Below, in pieces: positions 1 to 7,993 of a stretch of 9,458 nt of DNA. The notes beneath the pieces are model-generated. The model was not told where the DNA came from. It saw only the letters and a program-made list of their open reading frames with translations, and searched no databases. The DNA comes from Balneola sp. (GTDB taxonomy: Bacteria; Bacteroidota; Rhodothermia; Balneolales; Balneolaceae): NCBI GenBank assembly GCA_002730655.1, contig PCAT01000058.1, positions 1 to 9,458 of the forward strand. Direction: 5' to 3'. A program made the translations under genes and the position numbers. The stretch's first letter is position 1; each line of letters starts with the position of its first letter.

Positions 1-873
1 GAATTTACAGAACTCTGTAATTCTTCCCGTACCCTGGGTTTGTTTTTAGATCCTTCGAGAAGAGTTCATGGAAATAAAGTCGTTAGTATACTGGATTCAG
101 AACCTAAACTATTTGAACTTTGGGAGCAAATTAGTGCTAGTGTGGATCAATTGATTGTGAAAGCCTCACCTATGGCACATATCGATGAGATGCTTAATAA
201 GGGATTCCCTCCAGAAAGCATCCATGCAGTATCCGTGAACAATGAGCTTAAAGAATTACTCTATGAATATCGATATGCTTCTGGTCAGCTGAGTAAACAA
301 GACAATAGACAAATACGTTACCATGCAGTTGACATTAAGAAGAATCAAACTGTAGAAAAGGGTCAGGATAGTTTTACTGTTCTAGTTAATGAAGATAGCA
401 TAGCTCCAGTGAATATACCCTTAATTGATGCTGATCACTTAACTAAATTTAGTTCTAATGGCTTCATAGACGACAAGGGTTTTGCAAATAGAGTCAAATC
501 CTATTTATATGATCCGATAGTTGGGGCCAAAAAACTAGATTGCATGGATCATCTAGGTGCGGCCTTTGATCTGTTAAAGTTAAATAAGCATACCCATCTC
601 TACCATTCTAAGGATTGGATCAAGCATTTTCCTGGACGTATTTTCGAGGTATTGGATGGTTTTTCACCTTCTCATAAATCCCTTAAAAAGTGGTTTAAAA
701 ACTATGCATCTAAGTTCATAAATATATGGTCGTTGAATTATCCAATTTCTTCTCAAGCCATAAAGAAGAAGTACAGTATTCAAGACGGCGGAGAGTATAC
801 GCTCATTTTTACTCGACTATATCCTGATCATCATTGGGTTTTTGTGGTAAAGCGAGTGAATAGCCTCAACTAG
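1..873 (+). CDS. PG_1098-like class I SAM-dependent methyltransferase with THUMP-like C-terminus (5'-truncated by window)
   Basis: The frame is open from base 1 to the TAG at 871-873, giving 290 visible residues. The N-terminal part of the gene lies outside the window, so the TTG at 40-42 is an internal Leu and not a start. Visible signatures of the Bacteroidota PG_1098 family are: LFLDPSRR at residues 14-21, the DPxR-like active-site motif of the Rossmann methyltransferase; KASPM at 54-58; and VSVNNE at 77-82. The C-terminal half has the family's usual elements: YLYDP, then HLYHS, FPGRIFEV, and the closing KKKYSIQDGGEY segment of the THUMP-like domain. The family is presumed to methylate RNA in the cytosol, but I know of no established substrate. 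It is the only gene in the left half on the plus strand and converges on the TonB-receptor gene. The family call is solid; the function is an inference from domains. Confidence 0.85.
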   Translation, partial: EFTELCNSSRTLGLFLDPSRRVHGNKVVSILDSEPKLFELWEQISASVDQLIVKASPMAHIDEMLNKGFPPESIHAVSVNNELKELLYEYRYASGQLSKQDNRQIRYHAVDIKKNQTVEKGQDSFTVLVNEDSIAPVNIPLIDADHLTKFSSNGFIDDKGFANRVKSYLYDPIVGAKKLDCMDHLGAAFDLLKLNKHTHLYHSKDWIKHFPGRIFEVLDGFSPSHKSLKKWFKNYASKFINIWSLNYPISSQAIKKKYSIQDGGEYTLIFTRLYPDHHWVFVVKRVNSLN

Positions 874-881
874 ATTAACCG

Positions 882-896
882 TAATTTTAAAAATTA
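882..896. repeat. AT-only palindrome at the convergent gene ends
   Basis: TAATTTT (882-888) and AAAATTA (890-896) are perfect 7-bp complements around a single A. The repeat spans the stop codon of the TonB-receptor gene (TAA at 889-887) and lies 9 nt after the methyltransferase stop. With no G-C pairs and no loop to speak of, it is a poor hairpin. It could at most help end transcription in both directions. Confidence 0.2.
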
Positions 897-3331
897 ACTA
901 CTAAACCTATAGAAGGTAGCACATTCACCGAGGTACTCGTATTAACTTGTACTAAGCTTTCGGGAATCAGTACATCTCCAGTTTTATCCCGAGCCAAGCC
1001 ATAGCTGGGTTCTTCAGGGTTTGCGTTACCCAAAATGTTTTGCACTTCAAAAAAGACATCCAAACTCCAAGCCGTATAACTCCATTTTTTATCGATCCGA
1101 ATGTCTACTTGATTATACGCATTAAGTCTATTCTGTCCAATTGAACTGTAGTCTTTAATAATGGCAGGATAAAATTCTAAAGTTTGATCCAAGTTGGTTG
1201 GAATAAAAGGAGCCCTACCCAAATAGCGATATCGAGAATTTATTTCCCAATTGTTTCGGAGTTTATACCCTGCTAAAGCAGATATAAGGAATTGATTATC
1301 CCATAGAGATGGTCGATAAACTAAGTCACTCCCGCTAAATTCACTTTTGTACCAGGTGAACGATGCAATTCCATACCATTTCCCAGTAAATTTTTGCTGA
1401 AATAATAGTTCTACTCCTTGAGTTCTACCCAAGCCATTACTTTGAATTAATTCACTCCCAAATACTTCAAATCCACCCCCTTTATTCGCTAATGATACCT
1501 CATCAACCACAGAGATGGGATAATTGGAATATTTTTTATAAAAGGCTTCTAATGAGATTCGTGATGATTCATCGATAACATATTCAAAACCTCCAACAAA
1601 GTGTTCACTTCGAACGTATTTAGCTTCTCTATTTGCCCAAAAACCCATGTTATCTTCAAATCCGAGTATGGTATATGGGGGTATTTTGTAGTAAATACCC
1701 CATGACTGATTCCACTTCCATTGTCCGGAAGGATCGAACTTAAAAGAATATGATATTCGTGGACTAATTTGCCCAAATAGACTTACTCCATCTCTAGTAA
1801 AGTTGTTGTCATCGAATCTTAATCCAGCTGAAAATTGCAATCTATCTTTTAATCCTTTTGTAGATGCTTGAAGGTGAGCACCGTACCGTAAGAATGTTAA
1901 ATCAGTAATAAAATTTCTGTCATTAACTAAATCCTGTGTAGTATTATTGTAGGCAACTTGCTGAACAGTATATCCAAAAGCATAGGTCCATGGGCCAGAA
2001 AAAAGCTTGAATTGATGCCTGAGTTTCTTTTCAAATTCATTGGCATCGTTTTGAAAATAGAGACCTTGTTCGTTTACATTATCAGCAAATCTTGAAAATT
2101 TATTGTACAGACTATTTTGACTAACAATCACATCCATTAATCCATTATTATTATTAAATCTATGACGCCATCTAAACCCAATAGTATTGCTTTGTTGCTC
2201 TAAGACAGGCACCTGATCTTGAATAGCTTTTTGTTCGGCATCGAATTCGTCGAGTTCATTTACCGAGGAATTATCAATAGAACCCACTCCTGTGAAAAGT
2301 AATTCATTATTAGAATTTATTTGATGAGAAACTTTGTATTGATAATCCCAGTAATCAGGCAAAAAAGGTAGGCCAATAGCCTTAAAGAGTAGCTGTAAAT
2401 AGGAGCGTCTCACACTTATGATATAGCTAGTGTTCGCCACTGATTTATCTGATTTGAATAAAGGCCCCTCAAAAGTTAGAGCAGATTCGGACGAGCCTAA
2501 GCGGAAGTTTCCTACAAAATTCCTAGAATTTCCGTTTCTTTGATCAAATTCCAATACTCCACTTAGTACATTATCATATGATGCAGCAAAAGAACTGGCA
2601 CTTAGTGTGACGCCCTCAAAGAATGAGACATTTAATAAGCCAACTGGGCCACCTGCGCTACCTTGAGTTGAAAAATGATTAATGGTTGGGATTTCAATTC
2701 CGTCTAAATAGTATACGTTTTCATTGGGGGCCCCACCTCGAATAATAACATCATTTCTAAAGCCAACAACCGAACCAGATACTCCAGGGAAGGATTGAAT
2801 TACTTTGGCTATATCATTATTTCCACCGGGGTATGAGGCAATTTCTTGCTGGTTCAAATTCTGAATCGAAAGAGGAGTAGTTTCGAGTTTAGTGAAAGGA
2901 TTAACGGTTATAACTACCTCATTCAATCCAATTTCAACCTGTTCTAATTGGGCATCCATATCAATATTACCCTCCGAGCGAATTACCACATTGTAAATGA
3001 TTTGGGTTTGGTAGCCAATGAAGCTTACCCGAATATTATAGGTACTGGCTGGAATCTCAGAAAGAACGTATTGCCCACTGGAATTTGTAGCCGCACCAAA
3101 GTCAGTATCAATAAGGAAAACGGTGGCGCCAAACAGAGGCTCACCTGTTTTTTTATCGGTAATGGTTCCTCTAAGCTCACCATTTTGTGCCATTACATTC
3201 ATAGACAATATCAACCAAAACAAAATTATAAGCAGTCTATGCAACAAACCCCTAGTATGGATTAATCTGACTACACTAAGGACATAACGAATGCCTTTAA
3301 GGCTATCTGGGTGGTAAAAAAAAACGTTCAT
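887..3331 (-). CDS. TonB-dependent outer-membrane receptor with N-terminal carboxypeptidase-regulatory-like domain
   Basis: An 814-residue outer-membrane active transporter of unknown substrate. Domains in order: a hydrophobic signal peptide at about residues 29-48, ending SMNVMAQ; a carboxypeptidase-regulatory-like beta-sandwich at about 51-130 (GELRGTITD, GEPLFGATV, GQYVL, VSFIGYQTQ); a TonB plug at about 140-260 with VIIRGG (195-200) and VYYLDGIEIP (206-215); and a long beta-barrel ending in the aromatic IGLVVNF. No SusD partner lies beside it, so a SusCD glycan system is not supported. It is the last gene of the minus-strand block, 11 nt after the rlmD stop. The ATG start puts 28 unusual residues ahead of the signal peptide, encoded over a run of nine T. 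In-frame TTG codons at 3247 and 3244 would give a conventional signal peptide, so the start is uncertain. The substrate (siderophore, vitamin, peptide or other) cannot be read from the sequence. Confidence 0.9.
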   Translation of the reverse strand: MNVFFYHPDSLKGIRYVLSVVRLIHTRGLLHRLLIILFWLILSMNVMAQNGELRGTITDKKTGEPLFGATVFLIDTDFGAATNSSGQYVLSEIPASTYNIRVSFIGYQTQIIYNVVIRSEGNIDMDAQLEQVEIGLNEVVITVNPFTKLETTPLSIQNLNQQEIASYPGGNNDIAKVIQSFPGVSGSVVGFRNDVIIRGGAPNENVYYLDGIEIPTINHFSTQGSAGGPVGLLNVSFFEGVTLSASSFAASYDNVLSGVLEFDQRNGNSRNFVGNFRLGSSESALTFEGPLFKSDKSVANTSYIISVRRSYLQLLFKAIGLPFLPDYWDYQYKVSHQINSNNELLFTGVGSIDNSSVNELDEFDAEQKAIQDQVPVLEQQSNTIGFRWRHRFNNNNGLMDVIVSQNSLYNKFSRFADNVNEQGLYFQNDANEFEKKLRHQFKLFSGPWTYAFGYTVQQVAYNNTTQDLVNDRNFITDLTFLRYGAHLQASTKGLKDRLQFSAGLRFDDNNFTRDGVSLFGQISPRISYSFKFDPSGQWKWNQSWGIYYKIPPYTILGFEDNMGFWANREAKYVRSEHFVGGFEYVIDESSRISLEAFYKKYSNYPISVVDEVSLANKGGGFEVFGSELIQSNGLGRTQGVELLFQQKFTGKWYGIASFTWYKSEFSGSDLVYRPSLWDNQFLISALAGYKLRNNWEINSRYRYLGRAPFIPTNLDQTLEFYPAIIKDYSSIGQNRLNAYNQVDIRIDKKWSYTAWSLDVFFEVQNILGNANPEEPSYGLARDKTGDVLIPESLVQVNTSTSVNVLPSIGLVVNF

Positions 3332-3342
3332 CTATGATGCAG

Positions 3343-4743
3343 TTAAGGCCTAAAGGTTAAATTGACAACCGTTTCAATGTGATAGGTTTGTGGGAACATA
3401 TCCACGGGTTGTATGCCATCTACTGTATACCGTTTAGATAGCAAGGATAAGTCCCGTGCCAAAGTTGAACTGTCGCAACTTACATAGATGATATTAGGCA
3501 CCTCCAGTTCTAATAGCTGAGTAATTACATCGGGGTGCATACCTGCTCTAGGTGGGTCTGTGATCAATATATTTGGATGGCCAAATTTCTGTATCAAGCT
3601 ATCATTAAAAGTATCTCTTATATCACCTTTAACAAAAAAAGCATGCTTAACCCCATTTTTTGATGCATTAATACGAGCGTTTTTAATAGCTTCGTCCACC
3701 AATTCTATTCCTACAATCTTAGATGCATACTTACTTAAGAAAAGAGTGAGTGTTCCAACTCCACAGTATAAATCATAAACCACATCAGCGCTTTTTATAT
3801 TAGCAAATTTGGCCACTACGGAGTATAAGGTTTCCGCCTGAGCAGTGTTAGTTTGGAAAAAAGCCTTTGGGTCAATTGTGAAACGGTATGGTCCAATATG
3901 ATCTTCAATATGACCCGGGCCATGCAAGACATGCTGATAGCGTCCTGTTGCTGTCGGGTTAGGTTGATCATTAATACTCACTATAAAGGTGGTGATAGAA
4001 GGGAAGCGCTTCATCATTTTTGCATATAGATCCTTTATTATGTCTTGATCGTCAAAGTAGCAAACAAGATTGATCATTAAATCATTAGTATGATACGCTT
4101 TTCGAATTACCAAATGCCTAAAGAATCCTGTTCTTTCAAAGGTATCAAAAGCGTCAATTTTATGCTTTAGAGCATAGTTTCTGACAAAATCTAATAATTC
4201 AAATGAAATAGGGTCTTGTAGATGACATTCGTTCAAGTTTAAAATTTTGTCAAACCTTCCTGGGGCATGCAAACCTGCTGCAAATCCACTATCATCGACA
4301 AAATCATCTCGTTGTATTTCTTCATCGCTTAGCCATCTCCGAGGGCTAAAGCTGTATTCCATTTTGTTTCGATAATAAAAAGGCTGTTCACAGGGTAAAG
4401 TATCATTAACTGGAGTATTGCATTTGCCAATCCGACGAACATGGTCTTCTACCTGCTGTCGCTTATATTCTAATTGTTTTTCGTAAGGTAGCTGTTGCCA
4501 ACTACATCCACCGCACACTCCTGCATGCCGACATTTTGGAGGGACTCTATCTTCAGAAGCTTTAATAATCTCAAGTAATTTAGCTTCCAAAAAATTTTTC
4601 TTCTTTTTGATAATCTGGGCTTTGACCACATCACCAGGAACCGCACCTTTTACAAAAACAGCACGCTCTTGGTATCTTCCAACTCCTTTGCCCTTAAATG
4701 CGGTGCTATGAATGGGAAGCTCAATCGATAGACCTTTTTTCAT
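3343..4743 (-). CDS. rlmD: 23S rRNA (uracil-C5)-methyltransferase RlmD (TrmA/RlmD family)
   Basis: A 466-residue SAM-dependent enzyme that methylates C5 of a uracil in 23S rRNA (U1939 in E. coli numbering). It has an N-terminal TRAM RNA-binding domain (about 1-62), then the iron-sulfur cysteines C71, C77 and C80 in CRHAGVCGGC, with C173 in NECHL as the likely fourth ligand. The catalytic methyltransferase domain follows, with DLYCGVG at 324-330 (SAM binding), DPPRAG at 396-401, the nucleophile C423 in YVSCDSSTLARDL, and E457 in HIETVV as the general base. All key residues are present, so it should be active. Its ATG overlaps the stop of the upstream CNB gene by one base (TAATG), which suggests translational coupling. 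RlmC, RlmD and RlmCD are hard to separate by sequence alone; the four-cysteine cluster and TRAM domain favour RlmD or RlmCD over RlmC, which lacks TRAM. Confidence 0.93.
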   Translation of the reverse strand: MKKGLSIELPIHSTAFKGKGVGRYQERAVFVKGAVPGDVVKAQIIKKKKNFLEAKLLEIIKASEDRVPPKCRHAGVCGGCSWQQLPYEKQLEYKRQQVEDHVRRIGKCNTPVNDTLPCEQPFYYRNKMEYSFSPRRWLSDEEIQRDDFVDDSGFAAGLHAPGRFDKILNLNECHLQDPISFELLDFVRNYALKHKIDAFDTFERTGFFRHLVIRKAYHTNDLMINLVCYFDDQDIIKDLYAKMMKRFPSITTFIVSINDQPNPTATGRYQHVLHGPGHIEDHIGPYRFTIDPKAFFQTNTAQAETLYSVVAKFANIKSADVVYDLYCGVGTLTLFLSKYASKIVGIELVDEAIKNARINASKNGVKHAFFVKGDIRDTFNDSLIQKFGHPNILITDPPRAGMHPDVITQLLELEVPNIIYVSCDSSTLARDLSLLSKRYTVDGIQPVDMFPQTYHIETVVNLTFRP

Positions 4744-5288
4744 TAATCGAGTCTTTCGATGTCATAATAGGCATCAAATTCTATTTGAGCGGCAATTCTA
4801 GGGTCATGATTTTCTTCAATAGTTGTAAGTGCAGTCTCTAGTTGACGAAGTGCTATATTAGTTAACATTTGTAGAAATTTTACAGCGATTTGTGGATGTC
4901 GATCCATCAATACTTCAAAATCAGGCTTAAAGAATCCCAATAAGGTACAGTCTGTTTTACAAAGGGCTGATGTTTTACGCTTAAGATTATAACCAATGGA
5001 TAAAGCCCCAAAACTATCTGGAGAGTTTAATAAAAAAGCATTTTTATGTTCATCTATTTTTTGATCATCCTCTAAACTCGTCATGACCGTTAATTCAACC
5101 GATCCATCCTCGATGAAATACATACCAGTACCCGGGTCGTTCCGGTAAAATATGAATTCCCCGGTTTTATAGGTTCGACGATGGCATAATTGTAAAATCT
5201 CATACCGTTCAAGAGTACTTAGACTTTGTAAAAATCTAGACTGAAGAACTATTTTTGTCTGTTGCTTTAAACGTTTGTACGTACTCAT
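4743..5288 (-). CDS. Stand-alone cyclic-nucleotide-binding-fold protein without DNA-binding domain
   Basis: A 181-residue soluble protein with one CNMP-binding fold at about residues 18-125. The beta-roll is recognisable: LSTLERYEILQLC, the YKTGEFIFYRNDPGTGMYFIEDGSVEL stretch at about 40-66 (key G43, G53, G55, G62), and SFGALSIGY at 92-100. A long helix at about 127-157 matches the C-helix of Crp-type proteins. Only about 25 residues follow it, too few for a Crp helix-turn-helix, and no other output domain is visible. The phosphate-binding cassette is degenerate: the usual FGE is FGA, and the Arg of the RxA motif is not in register in KRKTSA. Cyclic-nucleotide binding is therefore doubtful, although the fold is clear. 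The gene starts 10 nt after the stop of the Omp85 gene and overlaps rlmD by one base. The role is unknown; it may sense another ligand or act through protein contacts. Confidence 0.85.
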   Translation of the reverse strand: MSTYKRLKQQTKIVLQSRFLQSLSTLERYEILQLCHRRTYKTGEFIFYRNDPGTGMYFIEDGSVELTVMTSLEDDQKIDEHKNAFLLNSPDSFGALSIGYNLKRKTSALCKTDCTLLGFFKPDFEVLMDRHPQIAVKFLQMLTNIALRQLETALTTIEENHDPRIAAQIEFDAYYDIERLD

Positions 5289-5298
5289 AATGTTTAAC

Positions 5299-7725
5299 TT
5301 AAAAAGAGTGACCTATTCCAAAACTAAAATACAATTTCTTGTCATTAAACCATCCACTATTTACATCATGAGCTCTTATTGTGAAATCGAGACGAATAAC
5401 AACATAATCCCAATCTATGCGTATTCCAGTTCCTGTACCAACCGCAATTTGCTTGTAAAAATTAGAAAATAAAAATCGTCCCTGCTCTAATTGATCCTTG
5501 TTATCCTGAGATCTAAAATCATTCCGTGGACCATACCAAATATTCCCAGCGTCGGCATACAGGCCGCCATACCAATCTGCACCTAAAAGATTTTGAATTA
5601 ATACCTGTCTACTCTCTACAAATGATGCAAGTTTGATTTCTCCACCGTTGATGGTTACTTGATCGGAGCTGATAGTTCCCGGACCTAACTGAAAAGGAGC
5701 CCAACCTCTAATATCATTGCTTCCACCCGCGAAAAAGCGACGATTTAGTGGAATTGAGGTATTATTCCCAAAAGGGTGTGCAATTCCACCAAATAGTCGG
5801 TATGACAAAATCGTACCAGAAGCTAATGGAAAATATCGGCGAATATCCATGGTGAATTTCACAAATTGTGAGTACAAGAGTTGGTTATCACTAAGCTTGA
5901 ATAGAGTTGGTAATTCACCTTCAAGTTTGCCTGGCGTAACAAATAATCGGTCAACTAAATAGGGTAAATTTCCACCAGCAGATATGGATAATTCCCTAAA
6001 ATAGCCATTATTTCTTTTTATCAAATTGGTTGTGTAATCTCTAAAGCTATACCTTATAATTGAGGAAATTTGCGGCTCAAAATCTTGAAGAATACGAATG
6101 TATTCTAAACTATTCTGTCCGAATTCATCAATTAAATTATTTTTGAATTCAGATGATGGGTTGGTATCAATTATATCTAATTCAAATAAATCAAGTCTAG
6201 AGAGTCTGGAATTAGAGTGGGGGACTTCAAGTCGGTAATTGAACTGTAAGTCAGAGTTTATATCAAAATAGAGTTGATCAGAACGGCTGTATGATAGTGA
6301 GTAGGTTGATCTAGCACTTACAAAATTAGTAATCTCATTTAAATATCGAAATGGTCTAGCCAATCTAGGCAGGGTGTATTCACCTCGTAATTCATAGCTG
6401 CGAAATAAAGAAGATTGAACTTGATCTTCAGGAGTGATCTGTTGTATAGTTTCTTCGCTCACAAATTCAAAACTTGAATTTATACTTATGTTGATTCTTT
6501 CTGCTAAACCATTGACATTTATATTGTTGTAATCAATTCCAAAACCTGTTCCGAATCCGTATCTCTTCATCCCGAAAAGTTCAGTAGTAATGCGATGAGG
6601 AGTAATACTCTCTAACTCTATGTAAACAGGAATAGTATCGGTATTAAAATCAGGGTTTATTCCAAATTCTGATAAACCAAAACGTTTTATGGTTAGCATA
6701 CCAAGATTCTGTAATTCCCTAATACTCTGAAGATAATCTATTTCAGTATATACTCCTCCAGGAGTAATTGCTATTTGATCTACTATAACCTTATTTTTTG
6801 TAAGTAGATTTTCCGATTTCGTGAGGTTGATAGAGGAGAGTATATTTTGTTGTGAGACACTAGATGTATCTTCGGACTTCAGTAGCTTAGTGGGCACTTG
6901 GTCCTTGTTAATTTTGTAGCGGAAGTCTCGCATTTTATAGCTTGGATCTTGAGCATTTCTGTAAACAATATTGACATCACCAAAATGAAATAGGCGTCCT
7001 GCTGCAACATAAAAAAGTACTTTAAGACCATGCGTTTGTTCTCCAGGCTGAACAAACGCAATGACAGAATCACGACTAGCGGACGCAAAGCCGTTATTTT
7101 TTAAAAAAGATAAAATCCGTTCTTGTTCTTGCCTTAGTTCTGTAGCATTGTAGGCTTTAAATGACTGGAATGTTGAGTCATTGATCGCTGTCTTGGTAAG
7201 TGAGCTTTGAGAGTAAAAGTGTGTTATAGTTTCTTTGGTTAAACTGGATGGTAATCCAGTGTATCCGACTGATTCGATGAAGTATTGAGTACCTTCTTTA
7301 ACAATGTACGACACTTCAACCTTACTTTCTCTCAAGTTAACAATAGTGGTATCGACCTGAACATCTCGGTAACCTAGTGACTCATAATATAGTCGAATTC
7401 TTTCTAGATCATTCCTCACTATAGATCGATCAAGAATGGTAGGATCCTCGCCTATGCGACCATTACTAAGGTTATGAATGTATAGCCATGGTGTGAAGCG
7501 GGGAATGCCAAGAAACTCTCTGTTTGTTCGAGTTTTAACGAGTCCCTCTAAAATCCTATCTTTTATATTAGAGTTGCCACTGAAACGAACTTTCCTAATT
7601 AGGTCTTTTGCGCTAACATCAACCTCGGGATCTTGTCCTGTTTGATTCATTTCCTGGGCACTAATAATAGAAGTGCCATAGCTGACAAACAAACTAAAGA
7701 CTAAAAGGATAAACTTTGTTCTCAA
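5299..7725 (-). CDS. Omp85-superfamily (BamA/TamA-type) outer-membrane protein with POTRA domains
   Basis: An 808-residue outer-membrane protein likely to insert or translocate proteins at the outer membrane. It has a signal peptide at about 1-23 (MRTKFILLVF... ending SAQ), with no lipobox Cys. POTRA-like domains follow at about 43-144 (VRFSGNSNIKD, LYYESLGYRDVQVD), 147-243 (ILSFLKNNGFASAS) and 244-372 (GGVYTEIDYLQSIRELQNLGML). The last seems enlarged by roughly 50 residues. The C-terminal half is a 16-strand-type surface-antigen barrel with the Omp85 lid-loop motif NDIRGW (670-675) and a terminal Phe (IGHSF). Whether it is BamA itself or a TamA/TamL-like paralogue cannot be decided here; three POTRA domains rather than five, and no neighbouring skp/ompH, favour TamA-like. 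The start is a TTG: no ATG, GTG or TTG lies between it and the upstream in-frame stop at 7783-7785, and the TTG gives a textbook signal peptide. First gene of the minus-strand block. Confidence 0.88.
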   Translation of the reverse strand: MRTKFILLVFSLFVSYGTSIISAQEMNQTGQDPEVDVSAKDLIRKVRFSGNSNIKDRILEGLVKTRTNREFLGIPRFTPWLYIHNLSNGRIGEDPTILDRSIVRNDLERIRLYYESLGYRDVQVDTTIVNLRESKVEVSYIVKEGTQYFIESVGYTGLPSSLTKETITHFYSQSSLTKTAINDSTFQSFKAYNATELRQEQERILSFLKNNGFASASRDSVIAFVQPGEQTHGLKVLFYVAAGRLFHFGDVNIVYRNAQDPSYKMRDFRYKINKDQVPTKLLKSEDTSSVSQQNILSSINLTKSENLLTKNKVIVDQIAITPGGVYTEIDYLQSIRELQNLGMLTIKRFGLSEFGINPDFNTDTIPVYIELESITPHRITTELFGMKRYGFGTGFGIDYNNINVNGLAERINISINSSFEFVSEETIQQITPEDQVQSSLFRSYELRGEYTLPRLARPFRYLNEITNFVSARSTYSLSYSRSDQLYFDINSDLQFNYRLEVPHSNSRLSRLDLFELDIIDTNPSSEFKNNLIDEFGQNSLEYIRILQDFEPQISSIIRYSFRDYTTNLIKRNNGYFRELSISAGGNLPYLVDRLFVTPGKLEGELPTLFKLSDNQLLYSQFVKFTMDIRRYFPLASGTILSYRLFGGIAHPFGNNTSIPLNRRFFAGGSNDIRGWAPFQLGPGTISSDQVTINGGEIKLASFVESRQVLIQNLLGADWYGGLYADAGNIWYGPRNDFRSQDNKDQLEQGRFLFSNFYKQIAVGTGTGIRIDWDYVVIRLDFTIRAHDVNSGWFNDKKLYFSFGIGHSF

Positions 7726-7791
7726 TAGCGTAAAAAATATGCGATCAATAGGCTTTTTAATATGCTTTAAATGTAAAGAAAATTAGGCAGT

Positions 7792-7838
7792 TAAACCTCT
7801 TTTCGACCACACTTTCATAGGAAAGAAACTAAGGTTTA
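7792..7838. repeat. Nested inverted repeat in the leader region of the Omp85 operon
   Basis: The outer arms TAAACCT (7792-7798) and AGGTTTA (7832-7838) are perfect 7-bp complements. Inside them, CTTTC (7812-7816) and GAAAG (7821-7825) form a perfect 5-bp stem with a 4-nt loop. Both pairs are seen directly, and together they would fold as a stem with an internal hairpin on either strand. No U-run follows, so a simple intrinsic terminator is unlikely. The element lies between the candidate -7 box and the Omp85 start, so it could be a leader RNA structure or a protein-binding site. It resembles no riboswitch I know. The rest of the 268-nt gap (7726-7993) holds no supportable gene. Confidence 0.4.
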
Positions 7839-7871
7839 TGGGTTTGATAGTCGATACTACTGAAAATGAGC

Positions 7872-7879
7872 CAAAGTTA
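7872..7879 (-). promoter_or_regulatory. Candidate -7 box for the Omp85-CNB-rlmD-receptor operon
   Basis: Read on the minus strand, this is TAACTTTG, an exact match to the Bacteroidota -7 consensus TAnnTTTG. No TTG or TTTG element is seen at the expected spacing upstream, so support is partial. If used, it would give a leader of about 140 nt before the TTG start at 7725. That leader contains the nested inverted repeat at 7792-7838. Confidence 0.25.
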
Positions 7880-7993
7880 TTAGTTAAGCGACCTAGTGAT
7901 ATATATTTAAATAAGGAAGTTGATAAGTCAGGTAGAGTAATGTGTTGAAAATCAATTAATCGATATTTCAGATAATTTTACTAGTTGATATAA

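Noticed and set aside
40..873. Treating the TTG at 40 as the methyltransferase start
   Set aside because: The frame stays open to base 1 and the TTG falls inside LGLFLDPSRR, a mid-protein motif of the family, so the gene is cut by the window edge.
2948..3265. 105-residue plus-strand open frame inside the TonB receptor gene
   Set aside because: It runs opposite to the well-supported regulatory-like domain and signal-peptide coding region and has no family features.
887..3331. SusC-type glycan receptor
   Set aside because: No SusD gene is adjacent and the protein, at 814 residues, is shorter than typical SusC; a general TonB receptor is the safer call.
4743..5288. Crp/Fnr transcription factor
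   Set aside because: The C-terminal helix-turn-helix is absent; only about 25 residues follow the C-helix.
5275..5472. 65-residue plus-strand open frame across the Omp85/CNB junction
   Set aside because: It overlaps conserved coding sequence on the other strand and lacks any recognisable pattern.
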